64,000 nt of DNA from Compostibacillus humi (lineage in GTDB: Bacteria > Bacillota > Bacilli > Bacillales > Amphibacillaceae): positions 1 to 64,000 of the forward strand of contig NZ_BMEV01000003.1 in assembly GCF_014637175.1 (NCBI RefSeq). Reading direction: 5' to 3'. The notes under the pieces were generated by a model. The model was not told the origin of the DNA, ran no database searches, and saw only the letters and a program-made list of their open reading frames with translations. Of the stretch, positions 17,336-26,253 are shown piece after piece (within the stretch, counting starts at the first letter, position 1; every line of letters starts with the position of its first letter). The position numbers and the translations under genes were made by a program.

Positions 17336-17364
17336 ATATTAACTGACTTTCGGGGAAAATTCAA
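17336..17364 (-). promoter_or_regulatory. Promoter of the HU gene
   Basis: On the minus strand TTGAAT (17359-17364), a 17-bp spacer and TAATAT (17336-17341) lie about 120 bp before the HU start, leaving a long untranslated leader. Confidence 0.5.
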
Positions 17365-17469
17365 CAATAATTGCTTGATTTTCTAAGAAAATGGTAAAAA
17401 ATGCATAAAAATTGTTCATATTTTTATATACGACAGAAAATAATAATCTCCTTCTTTATTCCATATTTT

Positions 17470-17506
17470 ATAATAAAAAGCAAAAAGCAGCTTTGTTGAA
17501 GCTGCT
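17470..17506 (-). terminator. Terminator overlapping the spoIVA stop codon
   Basis: On the minus strand AGCAGCTT / AAGCTGCT with a 5-nt loop is followed by TTTTGCTTTTTATT. The first stem bases belong to the TAG of spoIVA. Confidence 0.88.
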
Positions 17507-18983
17507 AGAGGATAATTGCTATTAAGCTGCCTGTTCCTTCATTGATAATGCGTTCTAACGTATCTTTCAGCTTATATCTTGCATTTTCCGGCATAAGTGC
17601 AATTTTGGCCTGTATCCCTTCGCGGACGATGGAACTTAAGGAGCGGCCAAAAATATCCGATTCCCAAATGGATAGCGGATCTTCCTCAAAATCTTGCATT
17701 AAATACCGGACTAGTTCTTCACTCTGTTTTTCCGTGCCGATAATCGGTGCAAACTCGGACTCTACCTCAACTTTAATCATATGAATGGACGGCGCTACGG
17801 CTTTAAGTCTTACGCCAAACCTGGAACCTTGACGGATAATCTCCGGTTCATCTAAAATCATATCTTCAAGACTTGGAGCAGCAATTCCATATCCGGTATT
17901 TTTCACCATTTGCAGTGCACTAGCCACTTGGTCATATTCTCGTTTGGCATGGGCAAAATCCTGCATTAGCTCTAATAAATGATCCTTCCCGCGAATTTCC
18001 TCCCCGACAATTTCTTTTAATACTTGATTATATAAGGTGTCAGGCGCGTGAAGATCAATCTCAGCTATGCCTTCTCCCATTTCCATTCCTGCAAGATTCG
18101 CCCGCTCTATATATTCAAATTCAGCAAATTTGCCGACAATGTGGTCTACGTCCCGCAGTCTTTTAATATCTTTAACAGTGTCTTGAATCGCTTCCTGGTA
18201 ATTCCTTCTTAACCAATGGCCTTCCTTTAATACCATTACCCAGCTTGGCAAATTAACATTGACTTCAAGGACAGGAAATTCGTATAGGGCTTCCCGAAGT
18301 ACGTTATGCACGTCATGTTCTGTCATGGACTCCACACTCATAGCGAGTACAGGAATATCGTATTCCTCTTGCAGCTCTTGCCGCAAAAGTTCGGTTTCAT
18401 GACTGGACGGTTTCGTAGAATTAATGATCATAATAAACGGTTTTCCAACTTCCTTCAGTTCTTCAACTACTTTCGCTTCCGCCTCGACATAATCGTTTCG
18501 GTGAAGTTCTCCAATCGTTCCGTCCGTTGTGACGACAACCCCGATAGTAGAATGTTCCTGGATTACTTTTCTCGTGCCAATTTCCGCCGCATCATGAAAA
18601 GGGATCGGGTCTTCGTACCAAGGGGTGTGAATCATCCTTGGGCCGTTTTCATCTTCAAATCCTTTGGCCCCTTCTACAGCATATCCGACGCAATCGACTA
18701 ATCGGACGTTTACGTTCAGACCTTCCTCCACTTTCACACTTACAGCCTGATTTGGGACAAATTTTGGTTCTGTCGTCATAATTGTTCTGCCGGCTGCACT
18801 TTGCGGTAGTTCATCCTGTGCTCTTTCCCGTTCATTTTCATCTTCAATATTCGGTAATACGACGAGCTCCATAAACTTTTTAATAAATGTTGATTTTCCA
18901 GTGCGGACGGCCCCTACGATTCCGAGATAAATATCTCCATTTGTCCGTTTCGAAATATCTTTAAAAATATCAACCTTCTCCAA
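17505..18983 (-). CDS. spoIVA: Stage IV sporulation protein A, coat-basement ATPase
   Basis: A 492-residue ATPase that polymerises on the forespore surface as the base layer of the spore coat. The Walker A loop GAVRTGKSTF (about residues 25-34) and the TRAFAC-like region DCVGYAVEGAKGFEDENGPR are intact. Length equals B. subtilis SpoIVA. The start codon is TTG with GGGAGGGG upstream; no ATG lies nearby and the N-terminus MEKVDIFKDIS matches the family. A sigma-E promoter lies upstream and a terminator begins in the stop codon. Confidence 0.98.
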   Translation of the reverse strand: MEKVDIFKDISKRTNGDIYLGIVGAVRTGKSTFIKKFMELVVLPNIEDENERERAQDELPQSAAGRTIMTTEPKFVPNQAVSVKVEEGLNVNVRLVDCVGYAVEGAKGFEDENGPRMIHTPWYEDPIPFHDAAEIGTRKVIQEHSTIGVVVTTDGTIGELHRNDYVEAEAKVVEELKEVGKPFIMIINSTKPSSHETELLRQELQEEYDIPVLAMSVESMTEHDVHNVLREALYEFPVLEVNVNLPSWVMVLKEGHWLRRNYQEAIQDTVKDIKRLRDVDHIVGKFAEFEYIERANLAGMEMGEGIAEIDLHAPDTLYNQVLKEIVGEEIRGKDHLLELMQDFAHAKREYDQVASALQMVKNTGYGIAAPSLEDMILDEPEIIRQGSRFGVRLKAVAPSIHMIKVEVESEFAPIIGTEKQSEELVRYLMQDFEEDPLSIWESDIFGRSLSSIVREGIQAKIALMPENARYKLKDTLERIINEGTGSLIAIIL

Positions 18984-19045
18984 AAGATCCCCTCCCGATC
19001 TCCGTACTGTTTTTCACAAAAAAACTACGTATAATTGACATTACA

Positions 19046-19075
19046 AGTCTATGATGTTGTCCTATCGATTTATGA
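19046..19075 (-). promoter_or_regulatory. Sigma-E promoter of spoIVA
   Basis: On the minus strand TCATAAA (19069-19075), a 15-bp spacer and CATAGACT (19046-19053) fit the mother-cell sigma-E consensus well. They lie about 65 bp before the TTG start. Confidence 0.75.
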
Positions 19076-19117
19076 CTTAAAATTGAGTTTTATGAACATT
19101 TTTTCGAAATCTTCCTG

Positions 19118-19160
19118 TCCTGAAACAAAGAAACCCTTGCAACAATATATGTTGCAAGGG
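19118..19160 (-). terminator. Terminator downstream of yphF
   Basis: On the minus strand the perfect stem CCCTTGCAAC / GTTGCAAGGG with a 7-nt loop is followed by TTTCTTTGTTT. Confidence 0.85.
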
Positions 19161-19197
19161 AAAGAATATGATTAATATATTTCATAACGAATGGAGG

Positions 19198-19926
19198 TTA
19201 TTCGTTCATAAAAACGGGCTCTCCGTCGGAAATCGTATAAGGAAGGGAGTATACCGGCAAAAATGGAGTATTTTCCGCTAAAATATAGCGAATATCGTCT
19301 CCTTCTTCGTAATCATAATCATAGTTTTCCAAAGCTTGGGTTAAATCTATCCGGTAATCGATATAAAGCTTTCCTTCAACATCCATGACGATTGGCAGCT
19401 GCTCCTGGGAGTATGGACTGATAACCGTCGGCGGCGAGTCTAGTCCCAGTTTTTTATAATCAATGGTAAATATCCCATCTTCTACAACTTCACCAAAGGG
19501 CGGGTATAAATGTTCATCCCGATACACTTGGAGCCGAACGTTAACGCTGCGAATAGCTTCTGTCAGCCGAAGATCAATGAGCTTTACCGTCGGATTCTCC
19601 TCCGGATAAATTAAGGCATATTGGTAAACTCCGCCATTTTCGTAAGCATTGCCCGGTATTTCGGTAAGCAGATTCCGGTCTTTTAACATGCTAAAGTCTA
19701 TTAAATATTTTTCAAAGATGGGGGTATCATTTGGCTTTGTTCGGATGGGCACTAACCCATTCGTCTCTTCCCGATACTTCTCCACTGCCCTTTGAACTTG
19801 TTCCAGCTGATCTTCATTCGGCACTTGATTTTTTGCCAATTCACTGTCCGGGTAAAGACATCCGCTTAAAAGGAGGATGAGAATACTCGCACTACACAAC
19901 TTTAACAATGGAAGGTTCTTTTTCAA
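19198..19926 (-). CDS. yphF: YphF-like lipoprotein
   Basis: A 242-residue predicted lipoprotein. A signal peptide ends in the lipobox LSGC (cysteine about residue 22), followed by a soluble acidic domain. Length and position between spoIVA and the DUF2768 gene match B. subtilis yphF. No catalytic motif is seen and the function is unknown. The neighbouring spore genes suggest a sporulation role, which is inference. It lies 11 nt after the DUF2768 gene and ends in its own terminator. Confidence 0.8.
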   Translation of the reverse strand: MKKNLPLLKLCSASILILLLSGCLYPDSELAKNQVPNEDQLEQVQRAVEKYREETNGLVPIRTKPNDTPIFEKYLIDFSMLKDRNLLTEIPGNAYENGGVYQYALIYPEENPTVKLIDLRLTEAIRSVNVRLQVYRDEHLYPPFGEVVEDGIFTIDYKKLGLDSPPTVISPYSQEQLPIVMDVEGKLYIDYRIDLTQALENYDYDYEEGDDIRYILAENTPFLPVYSLPYTISDGEPVFMNE

Positions 19927-19937
19927 GGTGTTTCCTC

Positions 19938-20135
19938 CTATCTTGTTGGTCCGCTAAATACAATATATAAAATAATGAGTCCGCCGAGCACTAAACATAT
20001 GTATGCCAGCAAGGAAATAATTCCGGCAACCCAGCCTTTTAGTTTATTTCTGCTGAGGTAAATTAACCCCATCGCCAAAATAAGTAAAATCATTCCTGCA
20101 AATGAAATGTACATTTTAAGCATGGATATTGACAT
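19938..20135 (-). CDS. yphE: DUF2768 small membrane protein (YphE-like)
   Basis: A 65-residue protein with two membrane helices separated by the basic loop SRNKLKGW. This matches the DUF2768 family, to which I assign B. subtilis YphE from its place between gpsA and yphF. The start is taken at MSISMLKMYISF, with GTAGGAGTG upstream; the longer reading adds 11 unsupported residues. An extended -10 (TGGTATAAT) lies about 40 bp before the start. Function is unknown. Confidence 0.75.
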   Translation of the reverse strand: MSISMLKMYISFAGMILLILAMGLIYLSRNKLKGWVAGIISLLAYICLVLGGLIILYIVFSGPTR

Positions 20136-20243
20136 GACGTTCACTCCTACATTTTTCTCTATATACAAAAGGTATTATACCACATGTCTCTGTAGACGGT
20201 ACCCGTTAATAATAACGGACGAAAATGTGGACAAGTTTGGCGC

Positions 20244-20282
20244 AATAAAAATCCGGAATGAAGGGGGCTGGCTTCATCCCGG
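20244..20282 (-). terminator. Terminator downstream of spoVIF
   Basis: On the minus strand CCGGGATGAAG pairs with CTTCATTCCGG (one mismatch) around an 8-nt loop and is followed by ATTTTTATT. It lies about 100 bp after spoVIF; the bases between hold no gene that I can see. Confidence 0.8.
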
Positions 20283-20385
20283 GGTGACTAAATAATATCC
20301 ACCTGCAACTCTATTTCATGAATGCTTGTGCGATTTATTTTATGCTTTCCATGGAGTTCCTGTATACTCACTTGCCCAAGAAACG

Positions 20386-20637
20386 TTATTTTTTAAACAT
20401 TTGCGAAAAATCGGATGGAATATTATTGTTTGTAATCGATTGTACAAGTTTATCCTCTTTTTCCTTCGATACAGGTTTACCTGCCATCTTTGCCAATTGA
20501 CGAACTAATCTGCGCACCGTTTCTTCATCTGAAAAATCAGCGTGTTTTACCGCGTCTGCAACTTTAAAAATATCTTCCGGACGGATGTTGGAATTTTGCT
20601 GGATTTTATCAAACAATCCTTTTTGAAAATGGTTCAC
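20386..20637 (-). CDS. spoVIF: Stage VI sporulation protein F family
   Basis: An 83-residue protein of the SpoVIF family, related to B. subtilis YjcC/SpoVIF, which helps assemble the coat late in sporulation. The recognisable core is IRPEDIFKVADAVKHADFSD followed by VRRLVRQLAKMAGKPVS. The start is GTG with AAGGAGG 7 nt upstream. Half of that ribosome-binding site lies in a 9-bp perfect inverted repeat. Homologues occur beside gpsA in many bacilli (family knowledge). It may be a paralogue of the true SpoVIF. Confidence 0.8.
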   Translation of the reverse strand: MNHFQKGLFDKIQQNSNIRPEDIFKVADAVKHADFSDEETVRRLVRQLAKMAGKPVSKEKEDKLVQSITNNNIPSDFSQMFKK

Positions 20638-20647
20638 CTATGATCCT

Positions 20648-20682
20648 CCTTGCATAGTAGTTTCAACATATTATATGCAAGG
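20648..20682 (-). repeat. Inverted repeat covering the spoVIF ribosome-binding site
   Basis: CCTTGCATA (5' arm, 20682-20674) and TATGCAAGG (3' arm, 20656-20648) are perfect complements with a 17-nt loop. The 3' arm contains half of the AAGGAGG ribosome-binding site (20645-20651). No T-run follows, so it is not an intrinsic terminator for gpsA. Confidence 0.7.
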
Positions 20683-20696
20683 GAAAGATGAAGGTG

Positions 20697-21734
20697 TTAT
20701 TCGGAAAACCTTTTATAGAGCAAATGGGCAAGGTCGTCCATTTCTTCTCTTTTGTCCCTCTTCATCAATTGCTCGACAACTTCCTTTGGAGTCTTTTTAT
20801 GAAATAAGACATCATAAATTCCTTCGGTGATCGGCATTTCTACCTGTTCTTCCTTGGCAAACTGATAGGCGGCTTTTACGGTTCTCACCCCTTCGACAAC
20901 CATTCCCATCTCTTCTAAAACGGTTTCAAGGGATTTTCCTTTGCCGATTAAATTTCCTGCCCGCCAATTTCGGCTATGTACGCTTGTACACGTAACAATC
21001 AGATCGCCGACACCGGATAATCCTAAAAAGCTTAACGGATTTGCGCCGAGCTTAGTCCCCAACCGGGTAATTTCAGCCAGTCCCCTCGTTATTAATGCTG
21101 CTTTTGCATTGTCTCCAAAACCAAGGCCGTCGGAAATTCCAGCTCCCAGGGCAATTATATTTTTTAACGCCCCGCCCAGCTCCGTGCCTAATACGTCGGT
21201 ACTCGTATATACGCGAAACGAAGCATTCATAAAAAGATTTTGGGCAATTTTCCCGTATTCCTGATTTTCCGATGCTGCTGTTACGGTTGTGGGATGGCGC
21301 AAAGCCACTTCTTCCGCATGGCTTGGACCGGATAACACAACGACATCCTTCTCAGGATAGTTTGGAATTTCTTCGCTAATGAGCTGGGATACCCGTTTTA
21401 ACGTATTAGGCTCAATTCCTTTTGTTGCATGAATGATAGGAATGGAAGGCGGCAAATATTTCTTTAGCTTTCGGCATACTTCGCGGATTGCTTTTGTCGG
21501 TACAACGATGACAATCGCTTTTGCTCCATCGACAGCCAGATCCAAATGATGAAAGGCGGTAATATTATTGGGCAAATCCACGTCCAAATATTTGTCATTC
21601 CGCTTTGTTTGATTAATTTCTTCGGCTTGGTCCTTCCGATAAGTCCAAAGGGAAACGTCATATCCATTATCCGCTAAGACGATTGCTAATGCCGTCCCCC
21701 AGCTGCCGGCACCAAGTACAGCTACTTTTTCCAT
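20697..21734 (-). CDS. gpsA: Glycerol-3-phosphate dehydrogenase [NAD(P)+]
   Basis: A 345-residue enzyme reducing dihydroxyacetone phosphate to sn-glycerol-3-phosphate, the backbone of phospholipids. The dinucleotide motif GAGSWGTALA is at the N-terminus. The catalytic lysine lies in GALKNIIALGAGISDGLG, and TRGLAEITRLG follows. It is 12 nt after der, as in B. subtilis. Confidence 0.97.
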   Translation of the reverse strand: MEKVAVLGAGSWGTALAIVLADNGYDVSLWTYRKDQAEEINQTKRNDKYLDVDLPNNITAFHHLDLAVDGAKAIVIVVPTKAIREVCRKLKKYLPPSIPIIHATKGIEPNTLKRVSQLISEEIPNYPEKDVVVLSGPSHAEEVALRHPTTVTAASENQEYGKIAQNLFMNASFRVYTSTDVLGTELGGALKNIIALGAGISDGLGFGDNAKAALITRGLAEITRLGTKLGANPLSFLGLSGVGDLIVTCTSVHSRNWRAGNLIGKGKSLETVLEEMGMVVEGVRTVKAAYQFAKEEQVEMPITEGIYDVLFHKKTPKEVVEQLMKRDKREEMDDLAHLLYKRFSE

Positions 21735-21746
21735 GTTAAATACCCC

Positions 21747-23057
21747 CTACTGCCTTTTTCTCGTTAATATTTTTATCGGTGTTCCTTCAAATCCAAATGC
21801 ATTTCGGATTTGGTTTTCCAAAAACCGCTGATAGGAAAAATGCATCAGTTCCGGATCATTGACAAAAACCGCAAAGGTTGGAGGTTTTACTGATACTTGG
21901 GTTGCATAAAGGATTTTTAAACGCTTGCCTTTATAAGTTGGAGTCGGGTTCATGGCTAACGCATCCATAATGACATCGTTTAATACATTTGTCGGGATGC
22001 GTTTTGCATGGTTTTCGCTGGCATTGCGAATTACAGGCAATAACGTATGTAAACGCTTCTTCGTTTTAGCAGATAAAAATACAATCGGCGCATAATCCAG
22101 GAACTGAAAATGGGCCCGGATTTGTTTTTCAAATTCATCCATCGATTTTTCCGTTGCTTTAACCGTATCCCATTTGTTGACGACAATAATAATTGCTCTT
22201 CCTGCATCATGGGCGTAGCCGGCAATTTTTTTATCCTGTTCCCGAATGCCTGTTTCTGCATCGAGTAAAACTAGAACGACGTCCGACCGTTCAATTGCTT
22301 TTAAAGCCCTTAAGACACTGTATTTTTCTACCGACTCATATATTTTTCCGCGCTTGCGCATTCCTGCAGTATCAATAATCACGTAGTCCTGGCCGTCTTT
22401 CGTAAACCGGGAATCGATGGCATCTCTCGTTGTTCCCTCAATGTTGCTGACGATTACCCGCTCTTCATTCAAAATGGCGTTGACTAATGAAGATTTTCCG
22501 ACGTTCGGCCTTCCGATAACCGAAAAATAAATAGTATCCTCATCTTGATCTTCATCAGCGGCTTCCGGAAAATAGCTGACAACTTTGTCCAACAAATCTC
22601 CTAAACCGAGACCGTGAGCACCAGAGATTGGATATGGTTCACCAAAACCTAAAGAATAAAATTCGTAAATCGCATCCCGCATTTCCGGATTGTCGACTTT
22701 ATTTACACCAAGAACAATCGGCTTATTTGATTTGTACAGTAATTTCGCAACTTCTTCGTCTGCTGCAGTAATTCCTTCCCTGCCGTTGACTAAAAAGATA
22801 ATGACATCTGCTTCATCGATGGCAATTTCTGCCTGTTGGCGCATTTGTACGAGGAGCGGTTCGTCCCCGATTTCAATGCCGCCCGTATCAATTAGACTAA
22901 ATGTATGGTTTAGCCATTCTGCTTCCGCATATATCCGGTCCCTCGTGACCCCGGGAATGTCTTCCACAATGGAGATTCTCTCTCCAACGAGTCTATTAAA
23001 TATCGTCGATTTCCCGACATTCGGTCTCCCGACAATGGCAACTACAGATTTCCTCAT
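21747..23057 (-). CDS. der: Ribosome biogenesis GTPase Der (EngA)
   Basis: A 436-residue protein with two GTPase domains in tandem (P-loops [12 protein letters not shown] near residue 10 and [12 protein letters not shown] near 185), each with its NKxD motif (NKVD and NKWD). A C-terminal KH-like domain with [17 protein letters not shown] follows. It acts in maturation of the 50S subunit. It is followed by gpsA in the same direction. Confidence 0.98.
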   Translation of the reverse strand: MRKSVVAIVGRPNVGKSTIFNRLVGERISIVEDIPGVTRDRIYAEAEWLNHTFSLIDTGGIEIGDEPLLVQMRQQAEIAIDEADVIIFLVNGREGITAADEEVAKLLYKSNKPIVLGVNKVDNPEMRDAIYEFYSLGFGEPYPISGAHGLGLGDLLDKVVSYFPEAADEDQDEDTIYFSVIGRPNVGKSSLVNAILNEERVIVSNIEGTTRDAIDSRFTKDGQDYVIIDTAGMRKRGKIYESVEKYSVLRALKAIERSDVVLVLLDAETGIREQDKKIAGYAHDAGRAIIIVVNKWDTVKATEKSMDEFEKQIRAHFQFLDYAPIVFLSAKTKKRLHTLLPVIRNASENHAKRIPTNVLNDVIMDALAMNPTPTYKGKRLKILYATQVSVKPPTFAVFVNDPELMHFSYQRFLENQIRNAFGFEGTPIKILTRKRQ

Positions 23058-23208
23058 CGTTAAGGAACATCCTTTCTATGCTTATCTAAACAAAAGCCTT
23101 GATGGATCGTCAAATTTGCTATATTTAGTTCATCGGCGCATCCTGTTGAACAGAAACGACTTTATTTATTCTAGCAAAATAAGGAAATTATAACAATAGC
23201 TGTGGCAG

Positions 23209-23394
23209 TTAATGCTTTACAATAATGTAAAGCTCCTCCCCCAATGCGTGGGCAATTCCGTCCGTAATCGCTTCCAGATTGGCGGCGATTCTTTCCAGAT
23301 CATTTTTATTATTGCAAATAAAAATAGGAGCTCCGCCGGCAACTAACTCTTTTTTCGTCGTTATAATTGCCAGAATCGCTTTTTCAATATTCAT
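23209..23394 (-). CDS. Small partner (capping complex subunit) of the YIEGIA protein
   Basis: A 61-residue soluble protein starting MNIEKAILAIITTKKE, with AAGGAGG upstream. It overlaps the 3' end of the YIEGIA gene by 11 nt. The sequence (GGAPIFICNNKNDLERIA, then an acidic helix) matches what I know as the capping complex subunit for YIEGIA. No enzymatic motif is seen. The overlap argues for co-translation and probably a physical partnership, which is inference. Confidence 0.7.
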   Translation of the reverse strand: MNIEKAILAIITTKKELVAGGAPIFICNNKNDLERIAANLEAITDGIAHALGEELYIIVKH

Positions 23395-24286
23395 CGCTGT
23401 TTACCTCCTTGTTATGCTTTTTTGACTTTAGAGGCATACGGATTGCACTTTCCAATACAGGGACGGCACCAATAATTTCCTTTGCTTTATCCACATCCCG
23501 AACTTGCGGAAGAATGAATACCCCGAGCCTGCCATCATCCAAATCCCTTTTTATTAATGGGGTTAAAGCCGGCGTGCCTGAATCGCGAAAAACCCCTAAA
23601 GCGACAGAGATATCGTGGAGAATGGCCTGTCTTTGGCCTAAATTAGCAATGGTTGTTACGATGTTCATATCTTTCGGGGTAAGAATAAAACCCATGCCGT
23701 ATTTTAAGATCTCTTCCTGCCGCTCTTTCAAACCAATATTCATAATATAAATATTATCGACATAGAGGCCGGCCCCATCAAAACGGAGCGGGTGGTATTC
23801 AATATCGACAATATCTTTTAACGTGGACCCGCTCATTAATATTTTTGCGAGGATAAGACAAATAACAAAGGAAACGATCGAGTAAACCGGGCCGCCAATA
23901 ATATAGACTAATGTCGTTATAAAAGAGGTGGCGATAACAAGATAATTTCGGCTTTCAAAGGAGATGGCAATCCCTTCGATATAGGTTTTCCCCCGGGAAA
24001 CTAATTCGTACTGGTCTACTTCATTTAATGTATTTCTCTCCATATTGCGCACATCCCGAAATTGGGTTGCTGCAACGGTTAACAGTGTCACCGCCGTATA
24101 CTGTTCTTCTAAAATGGCGGGGATGGCCAGCGCTCCTAAAGAGGCAGCAATAAAACCTAAAGAGATATGGATGATTTTCCCGTGCAAATAAGTCGGATAT
24201 TGGCGGTAATCCGTACGGAGCATCATGATTCTTACGAAGGTACCAAATACTGCACCAAAAACAATCGCCGTTGTATACTCATTCAT
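23384..24286 (-). CDS. YIEGIA family membrane protein
   Basis: A 300-residue protein named after its motif, visible as TYIEGIAISFESRNY. It has several membrane helices in the N-terminal half and a soluble C-terminal half ending KKHNKEVNSDEY. The start is at MNEYTTAIVF, with GAGGTG upstream; the longer reading would begin inside the S1-gene terminator. Position between der and the S1-domain gene corresponds to B. subtilis yphB (seaA, spore envelope assembly). I recall that name but cannot confirm orthology here. It is translationally coupled to its small partner. Confidence 0.75.
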   Translation of the reverse strand: MNEYTTAIVFGAVFGTFVRIMMLRTDYRQYPTYLHGKIIHISLGFIAASLGALAIPAILEEQYTAVTLLTVAATQFRDVRNMERNTLNEVDQYELVSRGKTYIEGIAISFESRNYLVIATSFITTLVYIIGGPVYSIVSFVICLILAKILMSGSTLKDIVDIEYHPLRFDGAGLYVDNIYIMNIGLKERQEEILKYGMGFILTPKDMNIVTTIANLGQRQAILHDISVALGVFRDSGTPALTPLIKRDLDDGRLGVFILPQVRDVDKAKEIIGAVPVLESAIRMPLKSKKHNKEVNSDEY

Positions 24287-24368
24287 GAAGTTACACCTCA
24301 AATACTGTTTGTTTAATCCTCCTTTTGTAGTATGTCTAAAATATCGTGAATTAACAGCAGCTGCGAAG

Positions 24369-24405
24369 GCAAAACAAACCCACCCGATGTTGCCCCGGGT
24401 GGGTT
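24369..24405 (-). terminator. Terminator of the S1-domain gene
   Basis: On the minus strand AACCCACCCG / CGGGTGGGTT with a 9-nt loop is followed by TGTTTTG. Confidence 0.85.
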
Positions 24406-24412
24406 GGAACAA

Positions 24413-25549
24413 TTATTTTTTATATTTCTCTAGCTTATCGCCGATTAATTCACCTAAATGGAATCCTGTCGACTCTTCTGTTTTCTCATATTGCTTGTAT
24501 TCCTGTTTTTCTTCTTCTGCTTCTACTTCTTTAATGCTTAAAGAAATGCGTTTTTCTGCTTCATTTACATCCAGTACTTTTACTTTTACTTGTTCGCCGA
24601 CTTCCAGTACTTCCTGTGGAGTTCCGACATGCCGGTTGGCAATTTGCGAGATATGTACAAGCCCTTCCACTCCAGGGAAAATCTCGACAAATGCTCCAAA
24701 ACTTACAAGACGTTTGACCGTGCCTTCAACGATATCCCCTCGGGAAATCCGGTTTTCAATATCCGTCCACGGACCTGGCAGCGTATTTTTGCGGGAAAGG
24801 GAAATGCGTTCATTATCCCGGTCAACGGCTAATATTTCTACTTTTATCTTTTCTCCTTCTGAGACGATGTCCGATGCTTTTTCTACGTGTTCATGGGCTA
24901 ATTGGGAAATATGAACGAGCCCGTCGATTCCGCCTAAATCAACAAATACGCCAAAGTTTGTTATCCGCTGTACGGTACCTTCTACTACTTGTCCTTCTTT
25001 TAATGAATCAAGCAGCTGCTGCTTTTTCGCCTGTTCTTCTTCTTCGACCACTGCACGGTGGGATAAAATAATCCGGTTTTGTTCTTTATCTAAATCGACG
25101 ATTTTTACCGTTAATGTTTTGTCTTTATAATCGGAAAAATCTTCGATATAGAACGTCTCCACTAATGAGGCAGGAATAAATCCCCGTAAACCGACATCAA
25201 CGACAAGTCCGCCTTTTACCACTTCTTTTACTGTCGTAGTAAAGGTTTCATTATTTTTATATTTCGCTTCTAAATCAGCCCATGCTTTCTCCGCATCCAC
25301 CTGTTTTTTGGATAAGATGACGACATCATCTTCTTCGATTTTTTTCACTTTTAAGGTGACCGTATCCCCTTCTTTTACAACGTCACTAGCGGATTCCACA
25401 TGCAAATTGGATAACTCCCCAATCGGAAGAATGCCTTCCGTTTTATAACCAATATCAACAAGTACATGTTTTTCTTCAACTTTAACTACAGTTCCAGTTA
25501 CCTTGTCTCCCACGTTTAATTGTTCCATTTCTTTATTTTCTTCACTCAT
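24413..25549 (-). CDS. ypfD: S1 RNA-binding domain protein (YpfD, ribosomal protein S1 homologue)
   Basis: A 378-residue protein with four S1 domains of about 70 residues each (about 10-80, 98-165, 185-253, 270-340). The third and fourth carry the typical GVFVDLGGIDGLVHISQLA and GAFVEIFPGVEGLVHISQIA. The acidic linkers and four-domain form match Firmicute S1-like proteins rather than the six-domain E. coli S1. It probably binds RNA or ribosomes; its exact role in bacilli is unsettled. It has its own terminator. Confidence 0.92.
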   Translation of the reverse strand: MSEENKEMEQLNVGDKVTGTVVKVEEKHVLVDIGYKTEGILPIGELSNLHVESASDVVKEGDTVTLKVKKIEEDDVVILSKKQVDAEKAWADLEAKYKNNETFTTTVKEVVKGGLVVDVGLRGFIPASLVETFYIEDFSDYKDKTLTVKIVDLDKEQNRIILSHRAVVEEEEQAKKQQLLDSLKEGQVVEGTVQRITNFGVFVDLGGIDGLVHISQLAHEHVEKASDIVSEGEKIKVEILAVDRDNERISLSRKNTLPGPWTDIENRISRGDIVEGTVKRLVSFGAFVEIFPGVEGLVHISQIANRHVGTPQEVLEVGEQVKVKVLDVNEAEKRISLSIKEVEAEEEKQEYKQYEKTEESTGFHLGELIGDKLEKYKK

Positions 25550-25632
25550 ATCCTTAGCCTCCTAAATACAATTCAAAGATACACTAAAAGAGAAATAATT
25601 ACCTATCTTTTTATAACTTCTAATAATTGCTT

Positions 25633-26232
25633 TTATTTGTCAAGTAAAGCTTCCTGATGATAAGAATCGATCAGGCGCTGGATTTCATCCATAATCGCCT
25701 GTGCTACCTCTTTGGCCGAAGTTTTATTCATGCGGTACGTTTCCATATGTATTGGTTTTCCATAGATGACAGTCAATTTTTTAAACGGCTTGTATGGGCC
25801 GATAATTGCACATGGAACGACTTGAGCATCGGAACGGAGGGCAAAGAAACCTGCTCCAGCCAGAGGTTCCTGGATTTTTCCCGTTTTGCTCCTTGTTCCC
25901 TCTGGAAATAATCCTAAAGTTTTTCCTTCTGCCAAAATTTCTAACCCTTTCCGTAATGCGTTGCGATCTCTGAGCCCCCTTTTAACGGGAAACGCATGTA
26001 TCCCTGTTAATAGTTTACCTAAAAAGGGATTTTCAAACAATTCTCCTTTTGCCATAAAATAAATATCCCGTGTTGACGTAATTCCGACGACCGGCGGATC
26101 TAAATTGGAAATATGATTGGAACATAGTAATACGGCACCTTTCTGCGGAATATTTTCTTTGCCGATGACCTGAATTCGGTATAACGGATAAAATATAATT
26201 GAGACAACTGCTTTAGCAATTTTGTATAGCAT
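25633..26232 (-). CDS. plsC: 1-acyl-sn-glycerol-3-phosphate acyltransferase
   Basis: A 199-residue acyltransferase that makes phosphatidic acid. It has the catalytic motif NHISNLDPP (HxxxxD, here HISNLD) and the substrate motif FPEGTRSKTG. The start is at MLYKIAKAVV, with GAGGGAG upstream. It follows cmk by 21 nt, the B. subtilis arrangement, and completes a local lipid theme with gpsA. Confidence 0.93.
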   Translation of the reverse strand: MLYKIAKAVVSIIFYPLYRIQVIGKENIPQKGAVLLCSNHISNLDPPVVGITSTRDIYFMAKGELFENPFLGKLLTGIHAFPVKRGLRDRNALRKGLEILAEGKTLGLFPEGTRSKTGKIQEPLAGAGFFALRSDAQVVPCAIIGPYKPFKKLTVIYGKPIHMETYRMNKTSAKEVAQAIMDEIQRLIDSYHQEALLDK

Positions 26233-26253
26233 CTTATTCTCCCTCAAAATCAT

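Noticed and set aside
20283-20385. Plus-strand 60-codon reading frames over the 3' end of spoVIF
   Set aside because: They overlap spoVIF in antisense, lack a ribosome-binding site and have no recognisable sequence.
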